Assembly: GCA_020636405.1 (NCBI GenBank)
Contig: JACJXW010000004.1
Span: 4,058,044-4,122,043 of the forward strand
Direction of reading: 5' to 3'
DNA length: 64,000 nucleotides
DNA from: Lewinellaceae bacterium
GTDB taxonomy: Bacteria; Bacteroidota; Bacteroidia; Chitinophagales; Saprospiraceae
Below the pieces are notes generated by a model. The model was not told the DNA's origin. It worked only from the letters and a program-made list of their open reading frames with translations, and searched no databases. This document shows, in pieces, positions 16,768-26,260 of this stretch; the stretch's first letter is position 1; each line of letters begins with the position of its first letter. Both the position numbers and the translations under genes were made by a program.

Positions 16768-18618
16768 ATGAAAAAATCACTACTACTTTTTCCATTCCTT
16801 TTCCTGGTTTTGGCACTAAGTGCCCAACCCAACATTATTTGGGAAGAACAATTCGACGGCGGCATTCCCGACACTTGGGAAATCAGTGCCGGTGACCCGG
16901 TAGGGGCGGCCTGGCAATGGTCACCCGACGGCCGGGCCGACAGTGCTCTGGTCGATGGGGTAAGAGTTCCCGCCCTCTTCTGGGCCGGCCAACCCATCAA
17001 TTCCCCTTCCGCAGCAAACGGAGCGGCCATGTATAACTCGGACGTTTACGATGCAGGGGGTGTAAATGTCGGCCAGGGCCCCTACCCCAACGGTACATCA
17101 GCCCAGCTGACCTCTCCCTCTATTGACTGCTCTGGGGAATCAACTGTTTATCTCTCTTTCCATCAGTATGGACGCGCCATCTCCACCTTTATTTCAACCC
17201 TGGTGGAGGTTTCTAATGACGGTGGCGCAAACTGGACGGATTTCCCGATCAACCGGCTGATCACTGATAACCGGAGCTCTGCCCGGGGCGATGTTCAGCT
17301 GATCGATATTTCAGAGGTGGCTGCCAACCAGGCGGATGTAAAAATCCGGTTTACCTGGGACGGTAGGTTCTATTTCTGGCTCATTGACGACGTGCAGTTG
17401 ATCACACCCCCGCAGTATGCACTGTCTCTGGATACTTTTTTCTACACTCCGGCCAGCTTTGCCCAGCCGGTTTCTCAGGTGGCTACCGACACTTTTGTTT
17501 TCAATGTGGAAATTTCAAACCTGGGCTCCGAGCCCATCCCCAACCTGGTGTTCAAGGGCAGTGTCCTGGAAGTGGTGGGCAACAACACCCAACTGATCTA
17601 TCAGGACAGCCTTGTGCTGGATGTTTTCCCCGCCCTGACCAAGGATTCCACCCTTCAGATCGAGCAGCTTTGGGCGCCGGAACTGGAGATCGGCAATTAC
17701 CAGCTGCGCTTTGAGGTCTATTCTCAGGATACGGATGTAAGGGAACAGGACCATACGCCGTTCAACGATATCCGCACCGCTCCCTTCCGGGTAAACGCCA
17801 TCATGTTCGCCAAAGAAGACGATCCGGATGTAGCCTTCCGTCCTGGCAGTGCCGGCGACTACGCCGTAGGCAACTATTACCAAATGAGCCCCCAGTCCGG
17901 CAATAACTTCCAGATCAGAGAACTGCGCTTCTCCGCTGCCAAAAACTCCAGCGACGGGCCGCTGCAAGGCAATATTGTAACCTTCCTGGTATACAAGGTA
18001 AAAGACGAGGTGATCACCTTTGCCGACTTTGATACCGGCAGTGATGAATCCCTGGATCTTGTAGGCTTTGGCACCTATGAGTTCACCGCGTCTGATGAGA
18101 ACTTCGACCTCATCACCACTGACGTATTCAACCTGGATGGGGACCCCATTGCCTTGGAACCTGGTGGCCGGTATTTCGTAATGGCCTCCTACGCCGATCA
18201 ATCCAACGTGATCTTCCACGCCTTTGAAGACGATATCGACTACTTCCAGATCTCGACCATTGTTTACCGGGAAGAGTGGTTCCTCGGGGGCTTCGGCCCG
18301 GAATCCGCCGCCGTTTTGCGAATGGTGATCGAGATGTCCACCTCCACCGATGAAATACCGCTGGAAGACAGCGCCATGACGCTCTTCCCCAACCCCAGCA
18401 GCGAGGTGCTCAACGTACAGCTCGACCTGGAAGAAAGCAGCCCCGCCATGTTGATCATGGCCGATATGAACGGGCAGATCCTGAATATCCGGGAATACCA
18501 AAATGTTCAGAAGGAAACGCTGCAGTTCGACGTCAGTAAGCTGCCGGCAGGCACTTACCTGATGCGGGTGAGTACGGAGGAAGGAACGAAGACGAAGCAG
18601 TTCGTGGTCGTGAAGTAA
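16768..18618 (+). CDS. Secreted protein with T9SS type A sorting domain
   Basis: 616 residues from the ATG at 16,768, which places a clean signal peptide at the N-terminus (KKSLLLFPFLFLVLALSAQ). The N-terminal part (WEEQFDGGIPDTWEI, later IDCSGESTVYLSFHQYG, WLIDDVQL) resembles a choice-of-anchor J / MAM-like jelly-roll. The last 80 residues are a type IX secretion sorting domain (LFPNPSSEVLNVQL, LPAGTYLMRVSTEEGTKTKQFVVVK-type end), so the product is exported across the outer membrane and probably surface-attached. No catalytic site recognised. Confidence 0.88.
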   Translation: MKKSLLLFPFLFLVLALSAQPNIIWEEQFDGGIPDTWEISAGDPVGAAWQWSPDGRADSALVDGVRVPALFWAGQPINSPSAANGAAMYNSDVYDAGGVNVGQGPYPNGTSAQLTSPSIDCSGESTVYLSFHQYGRAISTFISTLVEVSNDGGANWTDFPINRLITDNRSSARGDVQLIDISEVAANQADVKIRFTWDGRFYFWLIDDVQLITPPQYALSLDTFFYTPASFAQPVSQVATDTFVFNVEISNLGSEPIPNLVFKGSVLEVVGNNTQLIYQDSLVLDVFPALTKDSTLQIEQLWAPELEIGNYQLRFEVYSQDTDVREQDHTPFNDIRTAPFRVNAIMFAKEDDPDVAFRPGSAGDYAVGNYYQMSPQSGNNFQIRELRFSAAKNSSDGPLQGNIVTFLVYKVKDEVITFADFDTGSDESLDLVGFGTYEFTASDENFDLITTDVFNLDGDPIALEPGGRYFVMASYADQSNVIFHAFEDDIDYFQISTIVYREEWFLGGFGPESAAVLRMVIEMSTSTDEIPLEDSAMTLFPNPSSEVLNVQLDLEESSPAMLIMADMNGQILNIREYQNVQKETLQFDVSKLPAGTYLMRVSTEEGTKTKQFVVVK

Positions 18619-18648
18619 ATGGACAATGCGTTGAAATGCATTGAAATG

Positions 18649-18704
18649 CTTCCTAAAAACAAAGCCCGCCGGGATTGCTCCCGGCGGGCTTTGTTTTTAG
18701 GAAG
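18649..18704. terminator. Strong bidirectional terminator
   Basis: Perfect 26-bp inverted repeat (18,649-18,674 with 18,679-18,704) around a TTGC loop; GC-rich core with A-rich and T-rich outer parts. It lies exactly between the convergent T9SS-protein and icd genes and can terminate both. Confidence 0.92.
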
Positions 18705-18716
18705 AAGTAGGAGCTA

Positions 18717-19985
18717 CTACTTCATATTCTTTATGACCTCATCGCCAAATTCGGAGCACTTCAGCAGCGTAGCTCCTTCCATCAGGCGGTGGAAGTCATA
18801 AGTTACACGCTTGTTGGAAATAGCGCCTTCCACACCATTGACGACCAGGTCGGCGGCTTCTTTCCAGCCCATGTAGCGGAACATCATTTCGCCGGACAGG
18901 ATCACCGAGCTGGGGTTGACCTTGTCGAGGCCGGCGTACTTGGGCGCCGTACCGTGAGTGGCTTCAAAGATAGCGCGGCCGGTAGTATAGTTGATGTTGG
19001 CGCCCGGAGCGATGCCGATACCGCCCACCTGTGCGGCCAGAGCGTCGGAGATGTAGTCGCCATTAAGGTTGAGCGTAGCGATGACCGAGTACTCGGAGGG
19101 GCGGGTCAGGATCTGTTGCAGGAAAGCATCAGCAATGGAGTCCTTGATGAGGATAGCGCCCTTGCTCAGCGCAGCCTCCTGAGCTTTATTGGCAGCTTCT
19201 TTGCCCTGATCGGCAACGATGCGGTCGTACTGGGCCCAGGTGAAGACCTTGTCGCCATATTCCCGTTCGGCCACTTCGTAGCCCCATTCCTTGAACTTAC
19301 CCTCGGTGAATTTCATGATGTTGCCTTTGTGGACGAGGGTGACCGAAGGCAGCTTATTGTCAATGGCGTAATCGATCGCCGATCTTACCAGGCGCTCGGT
19401 GCCCTCTACCGAAACAGGCTTGATGCCGAGGGAAACGGTGTTGGGGAAGCGGATCTGGGTAACGCCCATTTCATCGATCAGGAATTTCTTGAGCTTTTCG
19501 AGGTCCTGCGTTCCATGAAGGTATTCGATACCAGCGTAGATGTCTTCCGTATTTTCGCGGAAGATGATCATATCGATCTGGTCCGGGCGCTTCACCGGAG
19601 AAGGCACGCCGGTAAACCAGCGCACCGGGCGGACGCAGGCGAAGAGGTCGAGTTTCTGGCGCAGGGCGACGTTTAATGAGCGGATGCCGCCGCCGACCGG
19701 AGTGGTCAACGGGCCTTTGATGGCCACCAGGTACTCTTCGATCGCATGCAGGGTCTCATCCGGAAGCCACTCGCCGGTAGCGTCGAAAGCCTTCTGTCCG
19801 GCCAGTACTTCTTTCCAATGGATCTTGCGCTTGCCGCCATAAGCTTTTTCAACGGCAGCGTCAAAAACGCGTTCGGATGCCGCCCAAATGTCCGGGCCAA
19901 TGCCATCTCCTTCGATGTAGGGAATAATGGGGTCGTCGGGTACGATTAACTTTCCATTTTTAATGGTTACATTGCTTCCACTCAT
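18717..19985 (-). CDS. icd: NADP-dependent isocitrate dehydrogenase
   Basis: TCA-cycle enzyme converting isocitrate to 2-oxoglutarate. At 422 residues it is the E. coli-like homodimeric type. Visible are IPYIEGDGIGPDIW, the substrate-binding GGIRSLNVALRQ containing the serine that AceK phosphorylates in enterics, FRENTEDIYAGIEY, and the coenzyme-binding EATHGTAPKYAGLD. A TACTTTTG -7 element (complement of 20,050-20,057) is suitably placed upstream. It ends at a strong bidirectional terminator. Confidence 0.96.
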   Translation of the reverse strand: MSGSNVTIKNGKLIVPDDPIIPYIEGDGIGPDIWAASERVFDAAVEKAYGGKRKIHWKEVLAGQKAFDATGEWLPDETLHAIEEYLVAIKGPLTTPVGGGIRSLNVALRQKLDLFACVRPVRWFTGVPSPVKRPDQIDMIIFRENTEDIYAGIEYLHGTQDLEKLKKFLIDEMGVTQIRFPNTVSLGIKPVSVEGTERLVRSAIDYAIDNKLPSVTLVHKGNIMKFTEGKFKEWGYEVAEREYGDKVFTWAQYDRIVADQGKEAANKAQEAALSKGAILIKDSIADAFLQQILTRPSEYSVIATLNLNGDYISDALAAQVGGIGIAPGANINYTTGRAIFEATHGTAPKYAGLDKVNPSSVILSGEMMFRYMGWKEAADLVVNGVEGAISNKRVTYDFHRLMEGATLLKCSEFGDEVIKNMK

Positions 19986-20049
19986 TGTATTATGCAGTTT
20001 TATTTGTGGTATATTTTCTTCTCTTTCCTGGGTGGTTTAAAAAGCAGCA

Positions 20050-20057
20050 CAAAAGTA
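20050..20057 (-). promoter_or_regulatory. -7 element for icd
   Basis: On the - strand this reads TACTTTTG, matching TAnnTTTG, about 65 bases before the icd start. A clear -33 is not seen. Confidence 0.4.
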
Positions 20058-20124
20058 ATAATTTAAATCTTTTTCACTGAAGGAGCGTTGCAATTTTCGA
20101 AGGTTTTCAGGCCTTGACATAAAA

Positions 20125-20153
20125 TTGTATCTTGAAAAAACCTGTTACCTTTG
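20125..20153 (+). promoter_or_regulatory. Promoter of ruvB
   Basis: TTG at 20,125-20,127 and TACCTTTG at 20,146-20,153 are spaced by 18 bases. An AAGGAG ribosome site at 20,170-20,175, unusual in this window, stands seven bases before the ATG. Confidence 0.6.
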
Positions 20154-20182
20154 AGCAAATGAACTGACGAAGGAGAAAATAT

Positions 20183-21229
20183 ATGCAAAATCCAAACCTG
20201 GACCCGAGCGATGAACGCTTGAGCACCGAAGAACAACAGATCGAAAAATCGCTGCGCCCTAAGGCGCTGGAGGAATTCAGCGGACAGCCGAAGATCGTGG
20301 AGAACCTGCATGTTTTCATCCAGGCTGCCAGGCAGCGGGGGGAAGCCCTCGACCACGTTCTGCTGCACGGCCCTCCCGGGCTGGGCAAGACCACCCTTTC
20401 CCATATCATTGCCTTTGAACTGGGAGCCGGACTGAAGATGTCTTCCGGGCCGGTGCTGGAAAAGCCGGGCGACCTGGCAGGGCTGCTCACCAACCTGGAC
20501 GAAGGTGATGTTTTGTTCATCGACGAGATCCACCGCCTCAACACCGTGGTTGAGGAATACCTGTACTCCGCCATGGAAGACTACCGGATCGACATCATGA
20601 TCGACAGCGGCCCCAACGCACGCAGCATCCAGATCACCCTCAACCCCTTTACGCTGGTAGGCGCCACTACCCGCATGGGCCTGCTCACTGCGCCCATGCG
20701 CGCCCGGTTCGGTATCAACTGCCACCTCGACTACTACGACGCCAGGACCCTGGAACGCATCATCAAGCGGTCGGCCAGCATCCTCAAGGTGCCCATCACC
20801 GATGAAGGCGCTGCCGAGATCTCCCGCCGCAGCCGGGGCACCCCCCGTATTGCCAACGCTCTGCTGCGCCGGATACGGGACTTCGCACAGATCAAGGGCG
20901 ACGGCACCATCGATGTGGAAATCGCCCACTTTGGCCTCTCCGCCCTCAACGTCGACGAAGGCGGCCTGGACGAAATGGACAATAAGATCCTTTCCACCAT
21001 CATCCACAAGTTCAAAGGCGGCCCGGTGGGCATCACCACCATCGCTACCGCAGTGGGCGAAGAGGCCGGCACTATCGAGGAAGTGCACGAGCCTTTTCTC
21101 ATCATGGAAGGCTACATTCAACGCACGCCACGGGGACGGGAAGCCACAGAGAAGGCTTACCGACACATCGGCGTGGTGCCGCCGGGGCGGGCAGGGACGC
21201 TGTTTGACGGGTTGGACTCCACGGATTGA
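20183..21229 (+). CDS. ruvB: Holliday junction branch-migration helicase RuvB
   Basis: 348-residue AAA+ motor that with RuvA drives branch migration of Holliday junctions. It shows the SLRPKALEEFSGQ opening, Walker A GPPGLGKTT, Walker B FIDEIHRL, sensor GATTRMGLLTAPMRARFG, and the C-terminal winged-helix end FIQRTPRGREAT-type. Length is standard. ruvA and ruvC are not nearby. A long antisense frame over it is a shadow. Confidence 0.97.
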   Translation: MQNPNLDPSDERLSTEEQQIEKSLRPKALEEFSGQPKIVENLHVFIQAARQRGEALDHVLLHGPPGLGKTTLSHIIAFELGAGLKMSSGPVLEKPGDLAGLLTNLDEGDVLFIDEIHRLNTVVEEYLYSAMEDYRIDIMIDSGPNARSIQITLNPFTLVGATTRMGLLTAPMRARFGINCHLDYYDARTLERIIKRSASILKVPITDEGAAEISRRSRGTPRIANALLRRIRDFAQIKGDGTIDVEIAHFGLSALNVDEGGLDEMDNKILSTIIHKFKGGPVGITTIATAVGEEAGTIEEVHEPFLIMEGYIQRTPRGREATEKAYRHIGVVPPGRAGTLFDGLDSTD

Positions 21230-21251
21230 CCGCCCGGCCAGAGCCGATACG

Positions 21252-21265
21252 TGATAAATATCATT
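21252..21265. promoter_or_regulatory. Possible FNR/CRP-family operator upstream of the stress protein gene
   Basis: GTGATAAATATCAT contains the TGAT-N4-ATCA core of FNR-type sites. It lies in the 219-bp space between ruvB and the universal stress protein gene, about 185 bp before the latter. A single site, so support is weak. Confidence 0.3.
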
Positions 21266-21382
21266 CCCCTCGCTGAGAAATGTCAACCGCCTCATCCGCG
21301 AAAAAATGCATCTTAGCAGTACCCTGGCTGATCAAGGGTATTAGATCCATGGCACTTCATTATAGAAAATTAAGCGGATACG

Positions 21383-21419
21383 GAATGCTGTCGGGTATAG
21401 GAAAATCCCGGCAGCATTC
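21383..21419 (+). terminator. Stem-loop between ruvB and the stress protein gene
   Basis: GAATGCTGTCGGG at 21,383-21,395 pairs with TCCCGGCAGCATTC at 21,406-21,419 with one G-T pair. It may end the ruvB transcript or form a leader hairpin for the next gene 30 bp downstream; no T-run follows. Confidence 0.4.
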
Positions 21420-21448
21420 TTATATTATGGAGGCATAAAACTAATCCT

Positions 21449-22279
21449 ATGAAAAAGATCCTGGTTCCTACCGACTTTTCCAACACCTCCCGAAACGCAC
21501 TGTTCTATGCGATGAAATTAGCCGATGCGCTAAAGGCAGAATCCATTGACGTCGTACACGTTTTTCTGCCGGAGACTGCCGGAGAGGCTGATTTCATCCC
21601 ACCGGTAGCTCAATTGATGGAAAGCAGGAAGGAAATGCTGCAGACGTTTGTAAAGGACAGCCTTGCCGAATCGGAGCCGCCCGCCTGCCCGGTCCGGCAT
21701 GAGGTACTGGTCGGATTTCCGGGAGATGAACTGGCCCAGGCCTCTGAAGACTACAACCTCATCGTGATGGGCACCACCGGGCAAAGCGGGGTGCTGGAGA
21801 AGATATTCGGCAGCGTTTCCTCCAGTGTGTCACAGCGAGCATACTGCCCCGTCCTCCTGGTTCCACACGATGCCCGGTTCCAGCCGATCCAACATATCAT
21901 CTACGCCAGCAACTACGAATCAGCCGGCCAGGAAATGGTCAATAAGGTCGCCGAATTCAACCAGCCCTTCAAAGCTCACATCCATTTCGTCCATGTCAAA
22001 AGAAATAAAGATATCCCCGTTGGGTTCGACAAGGTGAAAGAAGAGATATTCAGGGAACTCTTCAAAGAGGGAGAGCCTCCATTTGCTTTCGATATCGCCG
22101 AGGTAGCCAATGATGATGTAGCCGAGGGGATCAGCCAGTATGCAGATGAGAAAAATGCCAACCTGGCCATTATGGTGACCCGACACCGCAGCATCTGGCA
22201 GAGCTTGCTACACCGTAGCCAGACTAAGCGCATGGCCCTGGCCACCCATATCCCGTTGATGGTGTTGCACCTGGATTGA
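21449..22279 (+). CDS. Tandem universal stress protein (UspA family)
   Basis: 276 residues made of two Usp domains (about 1-145 and 150-276). The first has the ATP-binding pattern GTTGQSG followed nine residues later by GSVSSSV, and opens with KKILVPTDFSNTSRNAL. The second (HIIYASNYESAG...) has lost the glycine motif, as is usual for the tandem Bacteroidota form. Cytosolic stress-response protein; exact role unknown. An FNR-like site lies upstream. Confidence 0.92.
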   Translation: MKKILVPTDFSNTSRNALFYAMKLADALKAESIDVVHVFLPETAGEADFIPPVAQLMESRKEMLQTFVKDSLAESEPPACPVRHEVLVGFPGDELAQASEDYNLIVMGTTGQSGVLEKIFGSVSSSVSQRAYCPVLLVPHDARFQPIQHIIYASNYESAGQEMVNKVAEFNQPFKAHIHFVHVKRNKDIPVGFDKVKEEIFRELFKEGEPPFAFDIAEVANDDVAEGISQYADEKNANLAIMVTRHRSIWQSLLHRSQTKRMALATHIPLMVLHLD

Positions 22280-22310
22280 TATTTTGTTGTTGCGTATCGG
22301 AATACCGCCC

Positions 22311-23996
22311 TCACCTCACCTCTACCTCCACCAGCCTGCTCTTCAGGTCAGGCGGCAGGCCGTCCCAGCTCAGTCCGATGCCAAAGTGATAAGTGCCGGC
22401 GAGGGTGTCGGGAACAGAGAAAAGCACCTCGAAGTCCGTAGTGTCCCCTGCGGGAAGGGCCGGCACTCCGCCCCGAAACGTCAGGGCCGGATAGGATTGA
22501 GGGACCCCGTCCTTCAGGAAAAGCCCCTTAGCCATGATCGGCAGGGTTCCTTTTCGAAAATCGATATCATGAGCATAAGGATTGTAGAATCGCAGTGGAA
22601 AGCGGACCTGCTGTCCCGTTCTCCATTGGCGGGCCAGGCTATCCGGCAGAAAGCACTGCGTTTTTTCGGCTATCTGCAAGCTGTCGAGCAACTGTAATTT
22701 GAAGGATTTGCGGGTGAGTTCCACTTTTTCACACTGGCCACACTTCCATGAATTCTGGGCAGCCAACAGCACCGTTTGGTTGTGCAAGTCCTTTTCCCAA
22801 TCCCAGATATCAAACTGGTTAGGGCGGTATTCGATATCGGAAAAGGCATAAGCTTTTTCTCCAGCGTAAAAACTGTATTTGGAGACATCCCGGTAAGTGT
22901 TGTGAAAGAGTATGGGATGCTTGTTCGCCCGTTCCTGCAATTCGTACACCCATTGCCGGCGGTGGAAATCGCTGTTCAGGCCCGTCCAGTTGAAGGCCAG
23001 CTCCAGGCGGAGGGCGAGGAGCAGCACAATTGTGGCCAAAGAGAAGATGCGCACCCACCGGGCAAAACCCGGATTCTGCCGGCTTTCCCGGAATAGGATC
23101 AGCACGATCGGAAAACTGAGGATCGCCGTCCATTGCGGTTCGACGTGCCCTTTGAAAGAGGTATAAAAGAAAAAAGCCCAGAAGCCATACAGTAAGAAGC
23201 GGTAAGCACGCTCCAACAGCCCTTCCGGGCGCCGTTTCCATAGTACCCAGATCAGCATGGGAAAGAAGAACGGATTGAAAATCACCACCTGGTTCAGCAG
23301 GTAAGTGGTAGTGTACTTCAGCTTGTAGATATCGTCCCGCCCTTGCAGGTGGTAAAGGAAGGAAGGGAAGCCGTTCTCATACTGCCAATACAGGTGAGGC
23401 AAGAAAAGAAGAAAGCCCAGGAAGGAAGCGACATAAAAAGACGGCTTTCGCAACAGGGAAAGATTAGACAAGAGGACGAAAAAGATCAGCAATACGCCGT
23501 GGTACTTGCTGTACAAAAGAGCAGCCATACAAACCCCCAGCATCACGGTATACCGCCCTCCCCCTTCTTCCAGAAACCGATGGTACAGCCATAAAAACAG
23601 GGCGGAAAAAAAGAGGAGAGGGCCATCGGGAGTGGCGATAAAACCATACACTTCAAGCATGGGAACAGCCGCCAGAAGCCCTGCAAAAGTAAGGGCTTCC
23701 CACTTCTCCGTGGGTTTTCCGGCCAGAAGCCAGATGAAGTAAAAGGAAAAGGGTTGAAGAAGGACAAAAGCCAGGCGGACACCCAATTCACCCGAAAGCA
23801 GAAGCGTTCCTGCCCGGATCAGCAGCGCTACGGCCGGCGGATGGTCGAAATAACCCCAATCCAGTTGAAGGGAGTACATGCGGTAGTAAGCCTCATCGGG
23901 GTCCAGTTCGGTGAGGGCTGCCTGGAAAAGGTTGACTATCGCCAGGGCTGCCACCAACCCGACGAGCCACCGTATGCCCGATTTTTGCTTACCCAT
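22311..23996 (-). CDS. GT39-type polytopic glycosyltransferase (ArnT/PMT-like)
   Basis: 561 residues. The first 350 hold about ten membrane helices. The catalytic-type acidic loop is DPDEAYYRMYSLQLDWGYFDHPP near residues 32-54, typical of dolichyl- or undecaprenyl-phosphate-sugar dependent GT39/PMT_2 enzymes. The last 200 residues are a soluble beta-rich, extracytoplasmic domain. It probably glycosylates a lipid or protein in the envelope. The META lipoprotein gene ends directly upstream (5 bp), so they may share a transcript. Confidence 0.82.
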   Translation of the reverse strand: MGKQKSGIRWLVGLVAALAIVNLFQAALTELDPDEAYYRMYSLQLDWGYFDHPPAVALLIRAGTLLLSGELGVRLAFVLLQPFSFYFIWLLAGKPTEKWEALTFAGLLAAVPMLEVYGFIATPDGPLLFFSALFLWLYHRFLEEGGGRYTVMLGVCMAALLYSKYHGVLLIFFVLLSNLSLLRKPSFYVASFLGFLLFLPHLYWQYENGFPSFLYHLQGRDDIYKLKYTTTYLLNQVVIFNPFFFPMLIWVLWKRRPEGLLERAYRFLLYGFWAFFFYTSFKGHVEPQWTAILSFPIVLILFRESRQNPGFARWVRIFSLATIVLLLALRLELAFNWTGLNSDFHRRQWVYELQERANKHPILFHNTYRDVSKYSFYAGEKAYAFSDIEYRPNQFDIWDWEKDLHNQTVLLAAQNSWKCGQCEKVELTRKSFKLQLLDSLQIAEKTQCFLPDSLARQWRTGQQVRFPLRFYNPYAHDIDFRKGTLPIMAKGLFLKDGVPQSYPALTFRGGVPALPAGDTTDFEVLFSVPDTLAGTYHFGIGLSWDGLPPDLKSRLVEVEVR

Positions 23997-24001
23997 ATCC
24001 C

Positions 24002-24520
24002 CTATTTCAGGTCATTTCGAAAGGTGAGCTGTCCTCCCGGGCCATTCAATTCCAGAAAAACCAGGTTTACTTTATAAGCTTCCGCTCCTTCCAGCAACTC
24101 AATGACCCGGACCTCCTGCGTCATCACGCCGGCACAGATCTTCTTTGTTTTGGAAACCCCCGAAATGTCGAGCGTACCATCCTTTTTCAGGGTGACCTGC
24201 CCCTGGAGGCTGTTGCAGCCTCCATTGCCGGTGAGCTGATTGCCGTTGATGCCAATGTAAACAGGGCTATCCCCCAGGATTCGTTCCGGTTGGCCGTTGT
24301 AAGTATACTTGGCCAGCACCCACTCCTTGCCTTCGATATCGGGAAACTGCCCCTGTCCACTGCTATCCAAAGCAGATGGAGCAGTTGAGGGTGAGGCTTC
24401 CTGCCCCTCAACAACAACGGGGCTCTCCCCGCCCGTTGCCCCTTGCTCTCCTTCTGGTTCACTCTTGCAGGAAACCAGGAGCAGCATCAGCATAAAGGAC
24501 AAAACAGACAAAAGTTTCAT
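24002..24520 (-). CDS. META-domain (HslJ-like) lipoprotein
   Basis: 172 residues. N-terminal lipoprotein signal with lipobox LLVSC at residues 14-18, a low-complexity Glu/Ser/Pro linker, then a META domain (GKEWVLAKY, GNGGCNSLQGQ, TKKICAG, LLEGAEAYKV). META domains occur in heat-shock protein HslJ and in secreted proteins of unknown role. The upstream DUF3298-type lipoprotein gene ends 24 bp before it, suggesting an operon of envelope proteins. Confidence 0.88.
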   Translation of the reverse strand: MKLLSVLSFMLMLLLVSCKSEPEGEQGATGGESPVVVEGQEASPSTAPSALDSSGQGQFPDIEGKEWVLAKYTYNGQPERILGDSPVYIGINGNQLTGNGGCNSLQGQVTLKKDGTLDISGVSKTKKICAGVMTQEVRVIELLEGAEAYKVNLVFLELNGPGGQLTFRNDLK

Positions 24521-24544
24521 AGGATTATTTTTTGAATTTTTCGC

Positions 24545-25360
24545 TCATAATTCCTTCAATATCCCCGAAAGTTTATCCCTCTCAATGGTAAATTCCGTAG
24601 GGCCGAAAACGTAGGCCGCTACCTCGTAGGGGTTGTAGAAGAAATACAAGCCTTCTTCAGTTATGGCATAATTTTCCGGCAAAGCAAATGCATCGCCCCA
24701 GAAGAACCCGGCTTCAGACAGGCTTTCATCCGGGCCTAGTTCGCGAGCTTCCCGGAAAGCCACCTCCGCCAACTCCAGCAACCGGGCCGTATCGGACACC
24801 AGGTCGGGCAACAGAAGCACTTCCCCTGTCCGGGTATTGAAGTTGATGAGGTACACAAAGGAATTGGGGTGCGCCCCCCCGACGTAGGCATCGGTGGTGA
24901 GCTGCACGGAAACCACTTCTTTCGACTGGAAAAGGGGTTCTCCACTGACTTCCACTTGCCAGTTATTTTCGCCCCCTCCCTCTTCCGAATTAGCTGTTTC
25001 AAATTCTTTCAGGAAATTATCGGCTATCTCCTCGATGGACTGCTTCTGAGTGTCTTCCGGAGAAGAAGCAAACACCGCCAGGCTAACCTTGAGGTAGGAC
25101 TGCAACGTATCGTTGACCCTTTTAACCACTTCCTCCGGCCCGGCCACTGCCAAGGGATAATCAGCTTTGATCAAAGCGCAGTAGTTACTGTCCTGTTCAC
25201 AGGAGGGGGACTGGCGGCTGAACTCCCGTTGTTCGAAGGCCAATGCGGGAGCGGGCTGCTCCTCCCCTTCCTCCGTACCACCACCACCTTGCCCATTGGG
25301 CCGGCAGCCGGTGGCCAGAATCAATACAAAAAAGAAAAACATCAAATGGTTATGGTGCAT
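24545..25360 (-). CDS. DUF3298/DUF4163 (RsiV-like) lipoprotein
   Basis: 271 residues with signal and lipobox LATGC (cysteine about residue 19). The body fits the DUF4163-DUF3298 pair: a first part with KADYPLAVAGPEEVVKRVNDTL and a second with LTTDAYVGGAHPNSFVYLINFNTRTGE, the latter being the DUF3298 hallmark. Such domains occur in anti-sigma factor RsiV and in deacetylase-associated proteins; function here unknown. Confidence 0.85.
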   Translation of the reverse strand: MHHNHLMFFFFVLILATGCRPNGQGGGGTEEGEEQPAPALAFEQREFSRQSPSCEQDSNYCALIKADYPLAVAGPEEVVKRVNDTLQSYLKVSLAVFASSPEDTQKQSIEEIADNFLKEFETANSEEGGGENNWQVEVSGEPLFQSKEVVSVQLTTDAYVGGAHPNSFVYLINFNTRTGEVLLLPDLVSDTARLLELAEVAFREARELGPDESLSEAGFFWGDAFALPENYAITEEGLYFFYNPYEVAAYVFGPTEFTIERDKLSGILKEL

Positions 25361-25505
25361 TTTCGCAGGGTTTTACAAGTAGTTCAGAGCGGGCGAAAAT
25401 ACGAAAAAAGGAGACACCGGGTATTATTTCGAGCCAATTACTGAAATGCCGGCCGGGACGGTAAATCATACCTCACACGTCAAAAATCACACCTCAAAAT
25501 CCAAT

Positions 25506-26198
25506 TCAAATCCCTGGGCCCCGCAGCAGCCCACCCAGTGTCGTCACGCCCCGTTTCTTCAGGCGGGCAAGCAGCTTCAACAGCAGCACCGCTGTGATAA
25601 AAGCATCTCCGGCGGCAGTATGCCGGTCGCTCATAGGGATGTCGTATATTTTACAGAGGGTATCCAGGCCGTAGGTTCCCGGCTGTTCGTAATCTTTTTT
25701 TTCCAATACCCGGCTGGCAAGGGCGGCGGTATCCAGGCGTTTGTTGACGAGTTTCTGCCCGATCATAGATTTCAGGGCCTGATTGATCATTGCAATATCA
25801 AAAGCCACGTGGTGGCCGACCAGTATGCTGTTGTGGCAATACGCAACAAAATGTTGAACAGCTTCGACCTCGTCCATTTCTCTGTTCAAGTTGACGCCCG
25901 GCAGAATACCGTGTACAGCAATGGTTTCACCAATCGGCTTGTAGGACTGCTGCACATAGCAATCCAGCCGCTGGCTGACGTCTATCTGCCAATTGAGTAC
26001 TTTTACGGCGCCGATCGAGAGGATGCGGTCTTTCCTTGGGTCCAGGCCGGTAGTCTCCGTGTCAAACACTACGAAGCAAACCTCCTCGATAGGCGTGCGC
26101 TTTCCCAGCGTTCCATCGAAACCAGAAAGGTATTGACTCCAAAATTTCGGGTGATCGGGAGGAGGCCCCAGTTTTTTAGCTAACCAATCGAAGAGCAT
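25506..26198 (-). CDS. DnaQ-like 3'-5' exonuclease (DEDDh)
   Basis: 230 residues. Exo I FVVFDTETTGLD, Exo II HHVAFDIAMIN and Exo III DRHTAAGDAF give the full DEDDh set of a polymerase III epsilon-type proofreading exonuclease. The start lies 62 bp after the DUF294-CBS gene on the same strand. In many proteobacteria the same DUF294-exonuclease pair sits beside the acetate symporter and acs, as it does here, so its substrate may not be chromosomal DNA; that last step is inference. Confidence 0.9.
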   Translation of the reverse strand: MLFDWLAKKLGPPPDHPKFWSQYLSGFDGTLGKRTPIEEVCFVVFDTETTGLDPRKDRILSIGAVKVLNWQIDVSQRLDCYVQQSYKPIGETIAVHGILPGVNLNREMDEVEAVQHFVAYCHNSILVGHHVAFDIAMINQALKSMIGQKLVNKRLDTAALASRVLEKKDYEQPGTYGLDTLCKIYDIPMSDRHTAAGDAFITAVLLLKLLARLKKRGVTTLGGLLRGPGI

Positions 26199-26260
26199 GA
26201 TTTTGCGGTGTTACAGTATTACGGTGTCCCATGGATCGTATGGATTGCGGGCCAGTACTA

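Noticed and set aside
20063..21295. 410-codon open frame antisense to ruvB
   Set aside because: Complete overlap with a textbook RuvB gene on the other strand; a GC-rich shadow frame with no recognisable motif.
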